From Balneolaceae bacterium (GTDB lineage Bacteria > Bacteroidota > Rhodothermia > Balneolales > Balneolaceae), in contig RECI01000127.1 of the NCBI GenBank assembly GCA_007694095.1, positions 40,263 to 104,262 of the forward strand: 64,000 nucleotides of DNA, written 5' to 3'. Within the stretch, counting starts at the first letter, position 1; each line of letters opens with the position of its first letter. Of the stretch, positions 29,935 to 39,441 are shown one piece after another. The notes below the pieces were generated by a model. It made no database searches. It was not told where the DNA came from and saw only the letters and a program-made list of their open reading frames with translations. The translations under genes and the position numbers were made by a program.

Positions 29935-32085
29935 ATGAGTGATAAAAAATTAAGTTCCTTAGAAAAAAACATTATTCAAATTCTGAAATCCTATCCGGAT
30001 GCTTCCATACCTATTCCATTGCTTGTGGATGCGTTAGGGTTATCCAATAAAAAAGGGGCTCAGAAAATTAAACAATCGGTTAACCGGCTCAAACACCTTG
30101 GCCACATCATGGTTTCGAGAGGAAACCTGGTGCGTCTGAATGAACCTATTATTCATGATGCCAGCATTGTTGAGGGCAAACTGGATGTAACCAGCCGTGG
30201 TGACGGATATGTGATCGTTGAAGGCCGCGATCAGGATATAAAAATCTCTCACAGGTATATGGGTACAGCACTGAACGGTGATATTGTTAGGGCAAAACTT
30301 ATTGGTTATCATAAAAAGAGCAGCAAACCACTTGGCAGAATTGAAGAAGTCATAAAGCGTTCCAACACACTTTTTGTTGGAGAACTTGAGGAAATTGCCA
30401 AAAACACCTTTCTGATACGTGCTGACAAGCAATCATCACGCGCCGATTTTTTCGTAGACCCCGGCGACCTGAATGGTGCCAAACCCGGCAAAAAAGTTAC
30501 ATTCCGCCTGGTACAATGGGATGATGTCAGGGGATATCCGCAGGCAAAGGTTGACCAGATACTCGGTGATGCCGGTTCAAACGAAGCAAATATTTTGTCA
30601 ATTCTGGCAGAAAAGCAATTCCGTGGTGAATTCCCCCGTGAAGTTGAGCAGTTTGCCGAAAATATCTCGTTCGATATTCCTCCGCAGGAAATTGAACGTC
30701 GGCGCGACATTCGCAACGAAGTGGTTTTAACGATTGACCCTGCTGATGCCAAAGATTTCGACGATGGCCTTAGTATCAAAATGCTTGATAACGGCAACTA
30801 CTACCTCGGTGTGCACATTGCCGATGTAACACATTATATGCCGCGAGGATCCGATTTAGATGTTGAAGCCTACGAACGCGGCACCAGCGTGTATCTTGTT
30901 GACCGGGTAATTCCAATGCTGCCCGAACGGTTAAGCAATGGTGTTTGCAGCCTGCGGCCACATGAGGATAAACTGGCATATAGCTGCTTCATGGAAATAA
31001 CACCGAAAGGCAAACTTGTCGATTATTCCATTGAAGAAACCGTAATTCATTCCAAACAGCGTTTTGTTTATGAGGAGGTTCAGGATATTCTTGATGGAAA
31101 AAACAGCCACCCATTCATCAGTGAACTGAAAACTTTACAGGATCTGGCAAATATTCTGCTGGAAAAAAGATTTCGTGAAGGATCCATTAACTTTGATACT
31201 CCTGAGCCAAAATTTGTACTCGATGAATCGGGGAAACCTATCGATGTTATCGTTAAAGAGCGGATTTTTGCTCATCGGCTCATTGAGGAATGTATGCTGA
31301 TGGCCAATAAAACAGTGGCTTATCATGTAGGTACATTGCGTAAAAAAGGTAACAAAAGTGTAAAAACTGACCATCCATTTCTCTATCGTGTTCACAATAA
31401 ACCCGATCTCGAAAAACTATATAACATACGGGAAACCGTAAAGCCTCTGGGTGTAAATTTTGAGCCTGATGGAACAATTAATTCAAAAAAAATTAATGCT
31501 TTATTAAAAAGTGTCGAAGATACGTCAATCGAAAATATCGTGAACGACCTTGTACTACGTTCGATGGCCAAAGCAGAGTATTCACCCAATAATATTGGGC
31601 ACTTCGGATTAAGCTTTGCCAACTATGCACACTTTACAAGTCCAATCCGGCGTTATCCCGATGTAGTTGTTCACAGGCTTCTGAAACGCTACAACTCGGG
31701 CGCTGCTGAGTACACCTATATTCAACTTGAACAAATTGGTGAACATTCCAGCGAAAGAGAACGTTATGCAGTGGAAGCTGAAAGAGATTCTGTAAAATTG
31801 AAGCAGGTGGAGTTTCTTTCAGGGCGGCTTGGCGAATCGTTCCTCGGAACTATCAGCGGTGTAACAGAAAACGGTATTTATGTTGTATTGAATGATATTT
31901 ATTGTGAAGGAATGATTCGCGTTAGTGAACTAAAGGATGATTATTACATTTATCATCCTAAGTTGCATTGCCTTATTGGCAGGTCAAAGGGACGAAAGTT
32001 CAGGCTTGGCGATACCATCAATGCAAAAGTGATTAATACTGATTTAGAAAGAAGACAAATTGATCTTGTAATCTCTGATTTTTAA
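29935..32085 (+). CDS. rnr: Ribonuclease R
   Basis: Processive 3'-5' exoribonuclease that degrades structured RNA and takes part in rRNA and trans-translation quality control. The 716-residue layout is an N-terminal winged-helix segment (about 1-70), cold-shock domains (about 75-215), the RNB core (about 255-590, catalytic Asp cluster in DPADAKDFDDGLS at 268-280) and a C-terminal S1 domain (about 630-712). The ATG follows the TamB stop with no gap. Confidence 0.96.
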   Translation: MSDKKLSSLEKNIIQILKSYPDASIPIPLLVDALGLSNKKGAQKIKQSVNRLKHLGHIMVSRGNLVRLNEPIIHDASIVEGKLDVTSRGDGYVIVEGRDQDIKISHRYMGTALNGDIVRAKLIGYHKKSSKPLGRIEEVIKRSNTLFVGELEEIAKNTFLIRADKQSSRADFFVDPGDLNGAKPGKKVTFRLVQWDDVRGYPQAKVDQILGDAGSNEANILSILAEKQFRGEFPREVEQFAENISFDIPPQEIERRRDIRNEVVLTIDPADAKDFDDGLSIKMLDNGNYYLGVHIADVTHYMPRGSDLDVEAYERGTSVYLVDRVIPMLPERLSNGVCSLRPHEDKLAYSCFMEITPKGKLVDYSIEETVIHSKQRFVYEEVQDILDGKNSHPFISELKTLQDLANILLEKRFREGSINFDTPEPKFVLDESGKPIDVIVKERIFAHRLIEECMLMANKTVAYHVGTLRKKGNKSVKTDHPFLYRVHNKPDLEKLYNIRETVKPLGVNFEPDGTINSKKINALLKSVEDTSIENIVNDLVLRSMAKAEYSPNNIGHFGLSFANYAHFTSPIRRYPDVVVHRLLKRYNSGAAEYTYIQLEQIGEHSSERERYAVEAERDSVKLKQVEFLSGRLGESFLGTISGVTENGIYVVLNDIYCEGMIRVSELKDDYYIYHPKLHCLIGRSKGRKFRLGDTINAKVINTDLERRQIDLVISDF

Positions 32086-32096
32086 CGATTTTTCAT

Positions 32097-35000
32097 ATGC
32101 GGTTGCTAAATAAAACAATTCTTATTTCAATTTTTACCATTTTTATCTCTACATCAGCTGTTCAGGAGCTGTTTGCCCAGTTTTTCTTTTTTGGAAAAAA
32201 CCGCGTACAGTATGAAAAATTTGATTGGAGATATATAGAAACCGATCATTTTGACATCTACTATTACGATGCTAAAAACTACCATCTTGCTCAATTTACA
32301 GCTGAAACTGTAGAATCATCGCTAAAGCAGTTGGTGGAAGACCTCGGTTCACCCCTTACCGACAGGATTCCGGTAATTATCTACGATTCACACAGCGATT
32401 TTTCACAGACGAATGTGGTTCGGCTTCCGGTTGATGCGCAGGGAATTGGCGGTGTAACAGATAAATTTAAAAACAGGATGACCCAGCCATTCATGGGTGA
32501 TTATGCCGATTTCCGCCGTACCATTCAACACGAACTTCTGCACGCATATATTAATGACGTCTATTATGGCGGCTCCATTCAGTCTATTATGCAGAACAAT
32601 ATCCAGCTTGTGTTCCCTCTATGGTTCGAAGAAGGGCTGGCCGAATACCTTGCCCTTGGCTGGGATACACAAACCGATATGTACATCCGTGATGCTATCC
32701 TGAATAACTACCTGCCACCCATTCCTCAGCTTGGTGGATTTTTTGCCTACCGCGGAGGACAGGCGTTTTGGTACTATATCGCCGACCAATATGGCCGTCC
32801 AAAAATTACCGAGATTATGCAGCGTATCAGGACTACCCGAAACATACAGCAGGCACTCGTTCAATCTCTGGGACTGCAGATTGATGAATTATCAGAACGA
32901 TGGAAAGAATACTGGCAACAGCGCTATTTCCCGGAAGTTGCTGAAAGGCAGTCGTTGAGTTCAGTTGCAACACACCTGAACAGGCATTCGCGTACACGAA
33001 CATACGACACCAGTCCTACCATATCTCCACGCGGTGATCGTGTCGCCATGATATCGAACAGGAGAGGGGTATTTGATGTTCTTGTGCTGGATGCCAATAC
33101 CGGCGAAAGGTTAAAAACTGTTATCAGTGGTGCGGATAACCCGATGTTCGAGGAATTAAATATACTGAATCCGAACCTTTCCTGGTCACCGGATGGAACC
33201 CAGATCGCTTTATCAAGCAAGTCGCAGGGTTCTTACAATCTTGCAATTGTTGATTATGAAACATTACGTTCAAGAACTATCCGATTCCCGGAACTTGATG
33301 CCATCAATTCTGTAGCATGGTCACCGGATGGCCAAAAAATTGCTTTTGATGGAAATATTGGCCCGTATCAGGATATATTTGTTTATAATCTGGAAACCGG
33401 TGATTTTGTAAACCTTACGGGTGATGTTTTTACTGATAAAGAACCGGCTTGGGGCCCGGATTCCGAAACCGTTTATTTTGTTTCAAACAGGGGCGAGCGT
33501 GTTCAGCCCAATACCTACCTCGCCGGTTATTCCACCATGCAGCACAATTCCTTTTATCAAAGTGATTTATACAGGATACGAATGGGCAGCACCCGGATCG
33601 AACGATTAACCAATACGCCGAACTGGTCGGAAACCCAACCTACCCTTACCGCAGATGGGCGGCTACTTTTTGTCTCTGATCAAAATGGGATTCCGAATAT
33701 TTATGAATACGACATTGAAAGCCGTTCGGTTTATCCCATTACTGATTTACAATCAGGGGTTATGCAGATATCCGTATCCCGTGATGGCACACGCCTCGCA
33801 TTTAATGCGCTGAATCGCGGTGCACCGGATATTTACCTGATGCGTTCACCCTTCAGTTTGCGAAGGGACGCGCCTCTTACACCGAATACCTGGGCACAAA
33901 AACGTAATTCCATGGAACCGGGAGAACTTGTACCTGCCATCCGATATGCACAACAGATGATAGCGGCAAGGGATCGCGGAAATTTAGTCACTTCGAGACT
34001 TATTACCGCTCAGCAGCAGGAGGTCTCCGATGAAGCAGATGAAGATGAAGAAGTAACAGAACCGGCTGAAGAGGCCGATACCGGCAGAATTGATTTCAGA
34101 AATTACCAGTTTGGTGAGGCTGTCATCAGAGATACAACCATCAGACTCAGGGATGACCCGAGAAATTTTGAGCCGGAAGGAAATATTACGGAAGATGGTT
34201 ATTTCCAGCCCAAAGAATACAGGCTTCAGTTTTCACCCGATTTCAGCTATGCAGCTGGCCAGTTAAGCACCTATTATGGAACATCTGCATTTGCTTTTGT
34301 GACACTGACAGATTTGTTTGGTGACCACCAGATTTCATTTGGCTCCAACCTTGTTTTCGATCTTCGCAATAGTGATTACACATTTCAGTATGGTTACCTG
34401 AGGAATCGAACCAACTTCTTTACATCCTTTTTCCACCAGTCACGTAATTTCCAAACATTCTTTGGTGAACTGCTGCGATTCAGAACCTACGGCGCAACGG
34501 TAGATTTCCAGTACCCGCTGAACCGTTACCAACGAATTGATTATGGAGTTTCCGCCATCGGTATTGCACGCGACTTCAGTACAATTCAAGGCCTTGGTGG
34601 CAGAAACGTAAGCAATGAGAATGCATGGTTTGTCTATCCTCAGGTTACCTTTACCGGTGATTTTACCGTTCCGGGATTCATTACCCCAAGAGGCGGCAAC
34701 AGGTACTCCCTGAGGCTGTCAGCGAGTCCTCCACTCGGAAGTGAAACGCCTCAATTCGCAACATTAATGGGTGATTACAGGCAATATCTTGATATGGGTC
34801 TCGGTTACTCACTTGCAATCCGCGGATCAGGTGCTGTTTCATACGGACGTGATTCACAAACCTTTTTTATGGGTGGTATGCTTGGCTGGATTAACCAGCG
34901 ATGGTCAAATGCTGAAATACCATTTGATCGCCTTGCCGATACATTTTTTACTCTGCCAGCCACACCTCTGCGAGGCCACGAATTCAATACCATTTTTGGC

Positions 35001-35456
35001 GATAAATTTACACTGATCAATGCTGAATTCAGGTTCCCGCTCTTTGCAGCAATCCTGCCTGGCCCCGTCCCGATTTTGCCATTATACAACATAACCGGCG
35101 CGGCATTTATTGATGTAGGCTCCGCCTGGGGTTTTGATGTACCTTTTTCGAGGTTTAACGATCAGCAGGGTAACCCGATCGTCTATTTTGAAAATCCCGC
35201 TCGCTTCCAGGGTAAAATTGGTACAAAACGCGAAGCGTTTATCAACCCGCAAACCGGGTTGCTCAGAGATGGACCTCCTCAACAAGGTGACATTCAAACT
35301 ACTTTTGTTGAAGGTGACATTTTGATCGGGGCGGGCTTTGGCTTGCGCACCATCCTGCTTGGTCTGCCATTCCGGTATGATGTAGGCTGGCCTTACGGAC
35401 GTGATGGATTTGGTGGCAGACCCATTCACTATTTCTCAATAGGCATCGATTTTTAG
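32097..35456 (+). CDS. Outer-membrane metallopeptidase-propeller-barrel fusion
   Basis: A 1119-residue secreted protein with three parts. First comes a signal peptide (about 1-28) and a gluzincin-like peptidase domain, HELLH at 145-149 with Glu in FEEGLAEYL (177-185). Next is a TolB/WD40-like beta-propeller (about 290-620; repeats such as NLSWSPDGTQIALSS and SVAWSPDGQKIAFDG). After an acidic linker (about 645-665) the C-terminal 400 residues look like a BamA/D15-type outer-membrane barrel ending in Phe. The architecture suggests a cell-surface or periplasm-facing protease anchored by its own barrel. Substrate unknown. It follows rnr by 11 bases. Confidence 0.85.
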   Translation: MRLLNKTILISIFTIFISTSAVQELFAQFFFFGKNRVQYEKFDWRYIETDHFDIYYYDAKNYHLAQFTAETVESSLKQLVEDLGSPLTDRIPVIIYDSHSDFSQTNVVRLPVDAQGIGGVTDKFKNRMTQPFMGDYADFRRTIQHELLHAYINDVYYGGSIQSIMQNNIQLVFPLWFEEGLAEYLALGWDTQTDMYIRDAILNNYLPPIPQLGGFFAYRGGQAFWYYIADQYGRPKITEIMQRIRTTRNIQQALVQSLGLQIDELSERWKEYWQQRYFPEVAERQSLSSVATHLNRHSRTRTYDTSPTISPRGDRVAMISNRRGVFDVLVLDANTGERLKTVISGADNPMFEELNILNPNLSWSPDGTQIALSSKSQGSYNLAIVDYETLRSRTIRFPELDAINSVAWSPDGQKIAFDGNIGPYQDIFVYNLETGDFVNLTGDVFTDKEPAWGPDSETVYFVSNRGERVQPNTYLAGYSTMQHNSFYQSDLYRIRMGSTRIERLTNTPNWSETQPTLTADGRLLFVSDQNGIPNIYEYDIESRSVYPITDLQSGVMQISVSRDGTRLAFNALNRGAPDIYLMRSPFSLRRDAPLTPNTWAQKRNSMEPGELVPAIRYAQQMIAARDRGNLVTSRLITAQQQEVSDEADEDEEVTEPAEEADTGRIDFRNYQFGEAVIRDTTIRLRDDPRNFEPEGNITEDGYFQPKEYRLQFSPDFSYAAGQLSTYYGTSAFAFVTLTDLFGDHQISFGSNLVFDLRNSDYTFQYGYLRNRTNFFTSFFHQSRNFQTFFGELLRFRTYGATVDFQYPLNRYQRIDYGVSAIGIARDFSTIQGLGGRNVSNENAWFVYPQVTFTGDFTVPGFITPRGGNRYSLRLSASPPLGSETPQFATLMGDYRQYLDMGLGYSLAIRGSGAVSYGRDSQTFFMGGMLGWINQRWSNAEIPFDRLADTFFTLPATPLRGHEFNTIFGDKFTLINAEFRFPLFAAILPGPVPILPLYNITGAAFIDVGSAWGFDVPFSRFNDQQGNPIVYFENPARFQGKIGTKREAFINPQTGLLRDGPPQQGDIQTTFVEGDILIGAGFGLRTILLGLPFRYDVGWPYGRDGFGGRPIHYFSIGIDF

Positions 35457-35603
35457 AGAGCCAGTAACATTTCATTTAACATCATAGCAGGCATTCTCAC
35501 TTGGGGATGGCTGCTTTTTTTTGAGGTTCTGCAGGAATTCTTTTGTATTCTGCTGATTTTGGTGAAATAATAAATTGTGCAACTTGTTTTAGTATTGACC
35601 TAT

Positions 35604-35912
35604 CTAAGCCATATAAACATTTTTCCGCTTCACTGCTGTCCTATAAAAATGGTTGGTAATCAGCTCAATGGTTTGGTTTTTGTCAGGGTCATAAACCACT
35701 ACCCGACGAAGCTTTTGGGGATACATGGCTTTGGTTTTGGGTTAGCTTAACACGAAATATTCATCCACCAAAATGTGCTCATGACGTCCTTCGGGAAGAG
35801 GTTTCTCTTCCAGGTGGTGAAATTGAATGGATTCCTTCAAGCGAATCACAAAGTAACTCCCGCTTTGGTGGGTTTGAAAAAGTTTGGAAAAAGAAAACCG
35901 ATCCAGAATGAA
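35604..35912 (-). pseudogene. IS4-type DDE transposase remnant
   Basis: One minus-strand frame spells a run of IS4-family transposase text: SGSYFVIRLKESIQF, then an in-frame TAA, then YPQKLRRVVVYDPDKN and TIELITNHF, ending at a stop after KNVYMA. The order matches the region between the second Asp and the catalytic Glu of IS4-family transposases. Both ends, the internal stop and the missing Glu-containing C-terminus show a dead fragment. No inverted repeats are evident. The rest of 35457-35936 holds no supported gene. Confidence 0.7.
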
Positions 35913-35936
35913 TCATCCCGATCCTGATGAATTTTT

Positions 35937-35984
35937 ATGAACTACCTTCTTGATACAAATATTTGTATTCATTTTTTCAGGATA
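35937..35984 (+). pseudogene. VapC-type PIN toxin stub (N-terminus only)
   Basis: The ATG at 35937 opens MNYLLDTNICIHFFR, the typical first strand of VapC toxins with the first catalytic Asp. After about 15 codons the text stops resembling the family and runs into the antisense of the neighbouring PIN gene. A preceding frame ends HPDPDEFL with its TGA overlapping the ATG, as the end of a VapB would. Probably the left edge of a destroyed VapBC pair. Confidence 0.55.
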
Positions 35985-36174
35985 ATTTGCCGATATACTC
36001 CGCTCTCAACCCCGATTGCTTTGCAGCTATCCATTGCCGTTTATCTGCGGTAACAAAAAGATCGGCTTTCCATTCAACGGCACAGGCAATATGCAGCGAA
36101 TCCATCGCCCGCAGAGAATGGTTTTCAAGAATATATCTTTTGGCAAAGGCAGATGAGTCTGCGAAGAGCCTCAC
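35977..36174 (-). pseudogene. PIN-domain toxin with internal deletion
   Basis: A 65-residue ORF joins the start of a PIN toxin (MRLFADSSAFAKRY, first Asp) directly to its C-terminal part (LRAMDSLHIACA and FVTADKRQ). Intact relatives have about 130-140 residues; roughly 70 central residues, including the catalytic Glu, are absent. The ORF stays in frame and keeps the 4-base ATGA overlap with the Phd-type antitoxin. Nuclease activity is unlikely. Confidence 0.7.
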
Positions 36175-36404
36175 AATCCGGCCTCCCGCTCTTCCAATAT
36201 TGCACCTGAAAGATTCGAACCGTCGATCTCCGTCGGAGTTACCGGTTCTTTCCAGGCCGGAAGCTCTCCGGGAGTTTTTGACACAGTACTGATTTCGGCA
36301 ACAGGTTTGCCATGACGGATGACCAAAAATGTTTCTCCCTGCTCTATTTCTGTTATGAGGCCTGACGCTTGTTTTCGGAAATCTGTGAATTTGATTGTTT
36401 TCAT
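36171..36404 (-). CDS. Phd/YefM-type antitoxin
   Basis: A 77-residue product from the ATG at 36404 (MKTIKFTDFRKQASGLITE), chosen over an upstream in-frame ATG because it gives the normal family N-terminus. The N-terminal half is the DNA-binding Phd/YefM fold (GETFLVIRHGKPVAEIS); the C-terminal tail would wrap the toxin. It overlaps the deleted PIN toxin by 4 bases. With a broken partner it may be an orphan regulator or be decaying. Confidence 0.78.
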   Translation of the reverse strand: MKTIKFTDFRKQASGLITEIEQGETFLVIRHGKPVAEISTVSKTPGELPAWKEPVTPTEIDGSNLSGAILEEREAGL

Positions 36405-36690
36405 CTGTCCGGATTTTAATGTTTTCACATAAATGTACATTTTATATCACTTTCTGTACAATAGATGATCGATTCGTGAGGTATTGTTGAGTGGGCAGAC
36501 CTTTTTAACAATACCAGATTTAAATGGACTATTGATCCAACGGGATGCCAGAATAAAATTTTTCAGTTTCCTCATGAATAATAGCTTCTGAAACTACCAA
36601 ATCTTTATTGATCATTATTACTTAATTTACTGTAATAAATTCGTTGTTGAATTAGTTAACAAATAGGATGATTTTCAACTCTGAAAAACA

Positions 36691-36918
36691 ATGAAAAAAG
36701 AACAAGTTATAGAACGGAATCCAGATGTGCTGGGGGGTACTCCTGTCTTTGCCGGGACCCGTGTACCCGTTCAGGCTCTTATCGATTACCTGAAGGCCGG
36801 TGACGGTCTTGAGGAATTTTTGGATGGATTTCCCACTGTAAACAGGGCTCAGGCAGTGGAGTTTCTTCAAATAGCTCTCGATTCAGCATTGGCAGAAAAG
36901 GATGCGCATCCTGCTTGA
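36691..36918 (+). CDS. DUF433 antitoxin
   Basis: A 75-residue DUF433 protein (GGTPVFAGTRVPVQALIDYL at about residues 15-34), a winged-helix/helix-turn-helix antitoxin family of the VapB45 type. It overlaps the next gene by 17 bases, as antitoxin-toxin pairs do. The 250 bases before it contain no supported gene. Confidence 0.85.
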   Translation: MKKEQVIERNPDVLGGTPVFAGTRVPVQALIDYLKAGDGLEEFLDGFPTVNRAQAVEFLQIALDSALAEKDAHPA

Positions 36919-37225
36919 TGAGAATATGGACCGACGGTTGCAGCGACTATTCGATGCCAGGTACGAAGTACGAACCGTTTCAGAGTGCGGTTGGAACGGA
37001 AAGAAAAATGGAGAGCTTCTTCGTTTGGCATCGCATGAATTTGATGTATTTATAACAATGGATCGAAACATCCGCTATCAGCAAAACCTTGCGGTTTTCA
37101 ATTTGAGGATTATTCTGATCGAAGCTAACAGCAGCAGGCGACAAGAAATAGAACCAGCTATACCGAAAATAAACCGTATTTTAGACAAACTCCATCCCGG
37201 TGAGTTACGGATAGTAAAAGCATAA
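36902..37225 (+). CDS. DUF5615 PIN-like toxin
   Basis: A 107-residue PIN-like RNase of the DUF5615 (VapC45-like) family. The N-terminus MRILLDENMDRRL carries the first acidic pair, and FDVFITMDRNIRYQQN carries the second acidic site. Length is normal for the family and the frame is intact. It is the partner of the DUF433 antitoxin and the only complete toxin-antitoxin pair in this cluster. The RNA target is unknown. Confidence 0.85.
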   Translation: MRILLDENMDRRLQRLFDARYEVRTVSECGWNGKKNGELLRLASHEFDVFITMDRNIRYQQNLAVFNLRIILIEANSSRRQEIEPAIPKINRILDKLHPGELRIVKA

Positions 37226-37299
37226 ATATGTTTATTCAGATACCCATTTTCCGGAATAATTACCCATGAAAACGATATTCTACAATCAATTATAGCTTA

Positions 37300-39348
37300 C
37301 TACATATCATAATCCCCCTTGCTAAAATTGATCACAAAATCCGTTTTCTGATGATTTGGCTGCACCCAGTTAATTAAAAGTGTACTCTTCCCCTGGTCGT
37401 ACCACCACTGCCCCGCTCCATCACCCCGCTCAAGGTTTTCTTCGTTGGCAATAATTGAAACCGGCTCATCCACAAATTTAAAGGCAAGCAGCAGTTCTTT
37501 CCGGGCTGGTTGCCCGCGGTACTCACGTACCATTCTTCCAATGGTAAACGTGGCATAATCATCATGCTCAAAATACCTGAACGCTGTGGTTGAAAATTCA
37601 CCAAGCTGGTAATGCGTGGTGATTCCATCATCTTCATAAAGTCGGAATAATCCCCTGTCGCCGCCATAAACATCAACTTTCATAACATCATTACTTCCAG
37701 CGGTAATTGTATCTGCCCGTTGGCGATATGGAATTATTGAGCCGGCTTTTACAAAAACCGGTACCTGGTAGAGAGGCGCATCAACCGTTATGGTTTCACC
37801 GCCACGGTACTGTGTGCCATCCCAATAATGGTACCATATTCCTTCCGGCAAAAATACTTCTCTCTCAATAGCACCTTTTTGGTATACCGGGGCAACAAGA
37901 AATGCATTGCCAAGCCAAAATTGGCCGGGATATTCAGCGGAACCGCGAACCGGCTTCACTCCGGTTGGCCTTACAAGATGCGCCAGGCTGTATATAAATG
38001 GGAAAAGCTGCCCTCGATGCTCCAGTAGTTTTGCAATATAATTCAGGCTTTCCTCCGGCAAAGATGAAATAACTTCAGAAATATCCTCATCCCCTGAATG
38101 AAGATACATCATGGTGTAAAATGCCAAAAACTGTACCCATCGGACAATCTCCTCCTCATCCATCTGAGAAATATCCCGGTAATATCCACCGATATTCAGC
38201 AATAAAAATGGAATTTCGTAGGTAGACTTCACAGGATTGGCAACCATACTTATGGTTTCCTTTAACCCGTAAATGTAATTTTCATTATCTCTCAAACGCA
38301 GTAAATCAACATCAGCCAGTGAAGACCAAATTGCAGGATACTCTTTCACCTCTGGTATGTAACTATTTTCCAGGCCCGACATCACAAACCCTCTTCGATG
38401 TTCTGGCAAACCCTTTTCAAGTAACAGTTCAAATGTATCTTTAATCACGGAAAAACCGGCACCGGGCCAAAGTTTTACAAAATGGTACCGGCTTGCTGAT
38501 AAGTTCTGTAATGGATTGCTGTATTCATCCGAAAATCCATTCTGCTGATCAACGTATCGATTATGTTCATCAAAAAGAATGATACCCGGCTGTATGCCAT
38601 GTTCACTAATAATGGTGTGATCCCCGGCTGTTTGGGTCAGTGCATCAGGAAAGATTTCTACACTTTTAAATTGGTCCATGACTTTGCCAGCATCCTCTCC
38701 TGACCCGGAGGTGCCGGCAATCACACCGAAAGACCACGCCGGTGGTATTACAACTCGTTGATCCCTTTTGGACAAAACCGGGTCAACACGGAAATTATTT
38801 GTCTCGGGCATTGCAAATCCCTCAGGTTTCCGGTCACCATTTAAACTCAGGTAAAGCTTATCGATCACATATCCACCACGACCGCCCGATTCAAAGATGA
38901 TTGAATAATATCCTGGTTTTGGAAAAAAGACACTAATTTCCTCTCCGGATCTGGAATCCCTGTTCAGCCACTCAAGAGCATGAATCTCGTTTAGCTGTAA
39001 GCGGAAATCATCAAGCAGGAACTGTTGGTTATCAAGTACCCGAAAAGTAAGATTATTCTCTTCGGACTGATCTGACAGCTGTTTAGTGAGTGTCCATATG
39101 GAATAAGCGCCAGGCCTCCGGATAAAAAAGGGGAAAGTCAACCTGCCCGCGAATGATAGTGAGTCTTCATACGAAACTTTTGAAACAGACGTGTAATAAG
39201 GCCGGGTTTCCCAATTATTTTGGTCAGGAATACTCCTGGCATCAATTGAAACGATGCCGTTTACCTCATAGAAATCAGCTTCAGGATAGCTTTCGCAGGA
39301 AAGCAATGCAAAACAAACCAGTAAGACGATGATATAAAATGTCCGCAA
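37300..39348 (-). CDS. GH31-like lipoprotein, probably catalytically inactive
   Basis: A 682-residue SpII lipoprotein (FALLSC, Cys18). An N-terminal beta-rich region (about 25-170) precedes a GH31-type barrel (IPPAWSFGV at 201-209; FLLLNIGGYY at 381-390; VEAPL-like and IPVFVKAGSIIP at about 529-540) and the family's C-terminal beta domains. Where GH31/36-type enzymes show KxD with the nucleophile, this reads VKLWPG (291-296). The usual WxGD acid/base segment reads WSSLAD (341-346). It may bind or sense glycans rather than hydrolyse them. It stands alone. Confidence 0.72.
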   Translation of the reverse strand: MRTFYIIVLLVCFALLSCESYPEADFYEVNGIVSIDARSIPDQNNWETRPYYTSVSKVSYEDSLSFAGRLTFPFFIRRPGAYSIWTLTKQLSDQSEENNLTFRVLDNQQFLLDDFRLQLNEIHALEWLNRDSRSGEEISVFFPKPGYYSIIFESGGRGGYVIDKLYLSLNGDRKPEGFAMPETNNFRVDPVLSKRDQRVVIPPAWSFGVIAGTSGSGEDAGKVMDQFKSVEIFPDALTQTAGDHTIISEHGIQPGIILFDEHNRYVDQQNGFSDEYSNPLQNLSASRYHFVKLWPGAGFSVIKDTFELLLEKGLPEHRRGFVMSGLENSYIPEVKEYPAIWSSLADVDLLRLRDNENYIYGLKETISMVANPVKSTYEIPFLLLNIGGYYRDISQMDEEEIVRWVQFLAFYTMMYLHSGDEDISEVISSLPEESLNYIAKLLEHRGQLFPFIYSLAHLVRPTGVKPVRGSAEYPGQFWLGNAFLVAPVYQKGAIEREVFLPEGIWYHYWDGTQYRGGETITVDAPLYQVPVFVKAGSIIPYRQRADTITAGSNDVMKVDVYGGDRGLFRLYEDDGITTHYQLGEFSTTAFRYFEHDDYATFTIGRMVREYRGQPARKELLLAFKFVDEPVSIIANEENLERGDGAGQWWYDQGKSTLLINWVQPNHQKTDFVINFSKGDYDM

Positions 39349-39415
39349 CGGTAACCTGTTTAATCCACAAACAAAGGGTTTAGCCGTATAATATATAAAG
39401 AATACCTGTCACAGT

Positions 39416-39434
39416 TAAAAAAACCGGAGCCGGT
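39416..39434 (-). terminator. Possible terminator after HU gene
   Basis: On the minus strand ACCGGCTCCGGT forms a short hairpin (stem 4-5 bp) and is followed by seven T. It begins about 8 bases after the HU stop codon. The stem is short, so efficiency is uncertain. Confidence 0.5.
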
Positions 39435-39441
39435 GTGCCGA

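Noticed and set aside
36529..36615. 28-residue minus-strand ORF (MINKDLVVSEAIIHEETEKF)
   Set aside because: Composition is protein-like, but it is short, isolated and unrecognised; could be a relic of another antitoxin.
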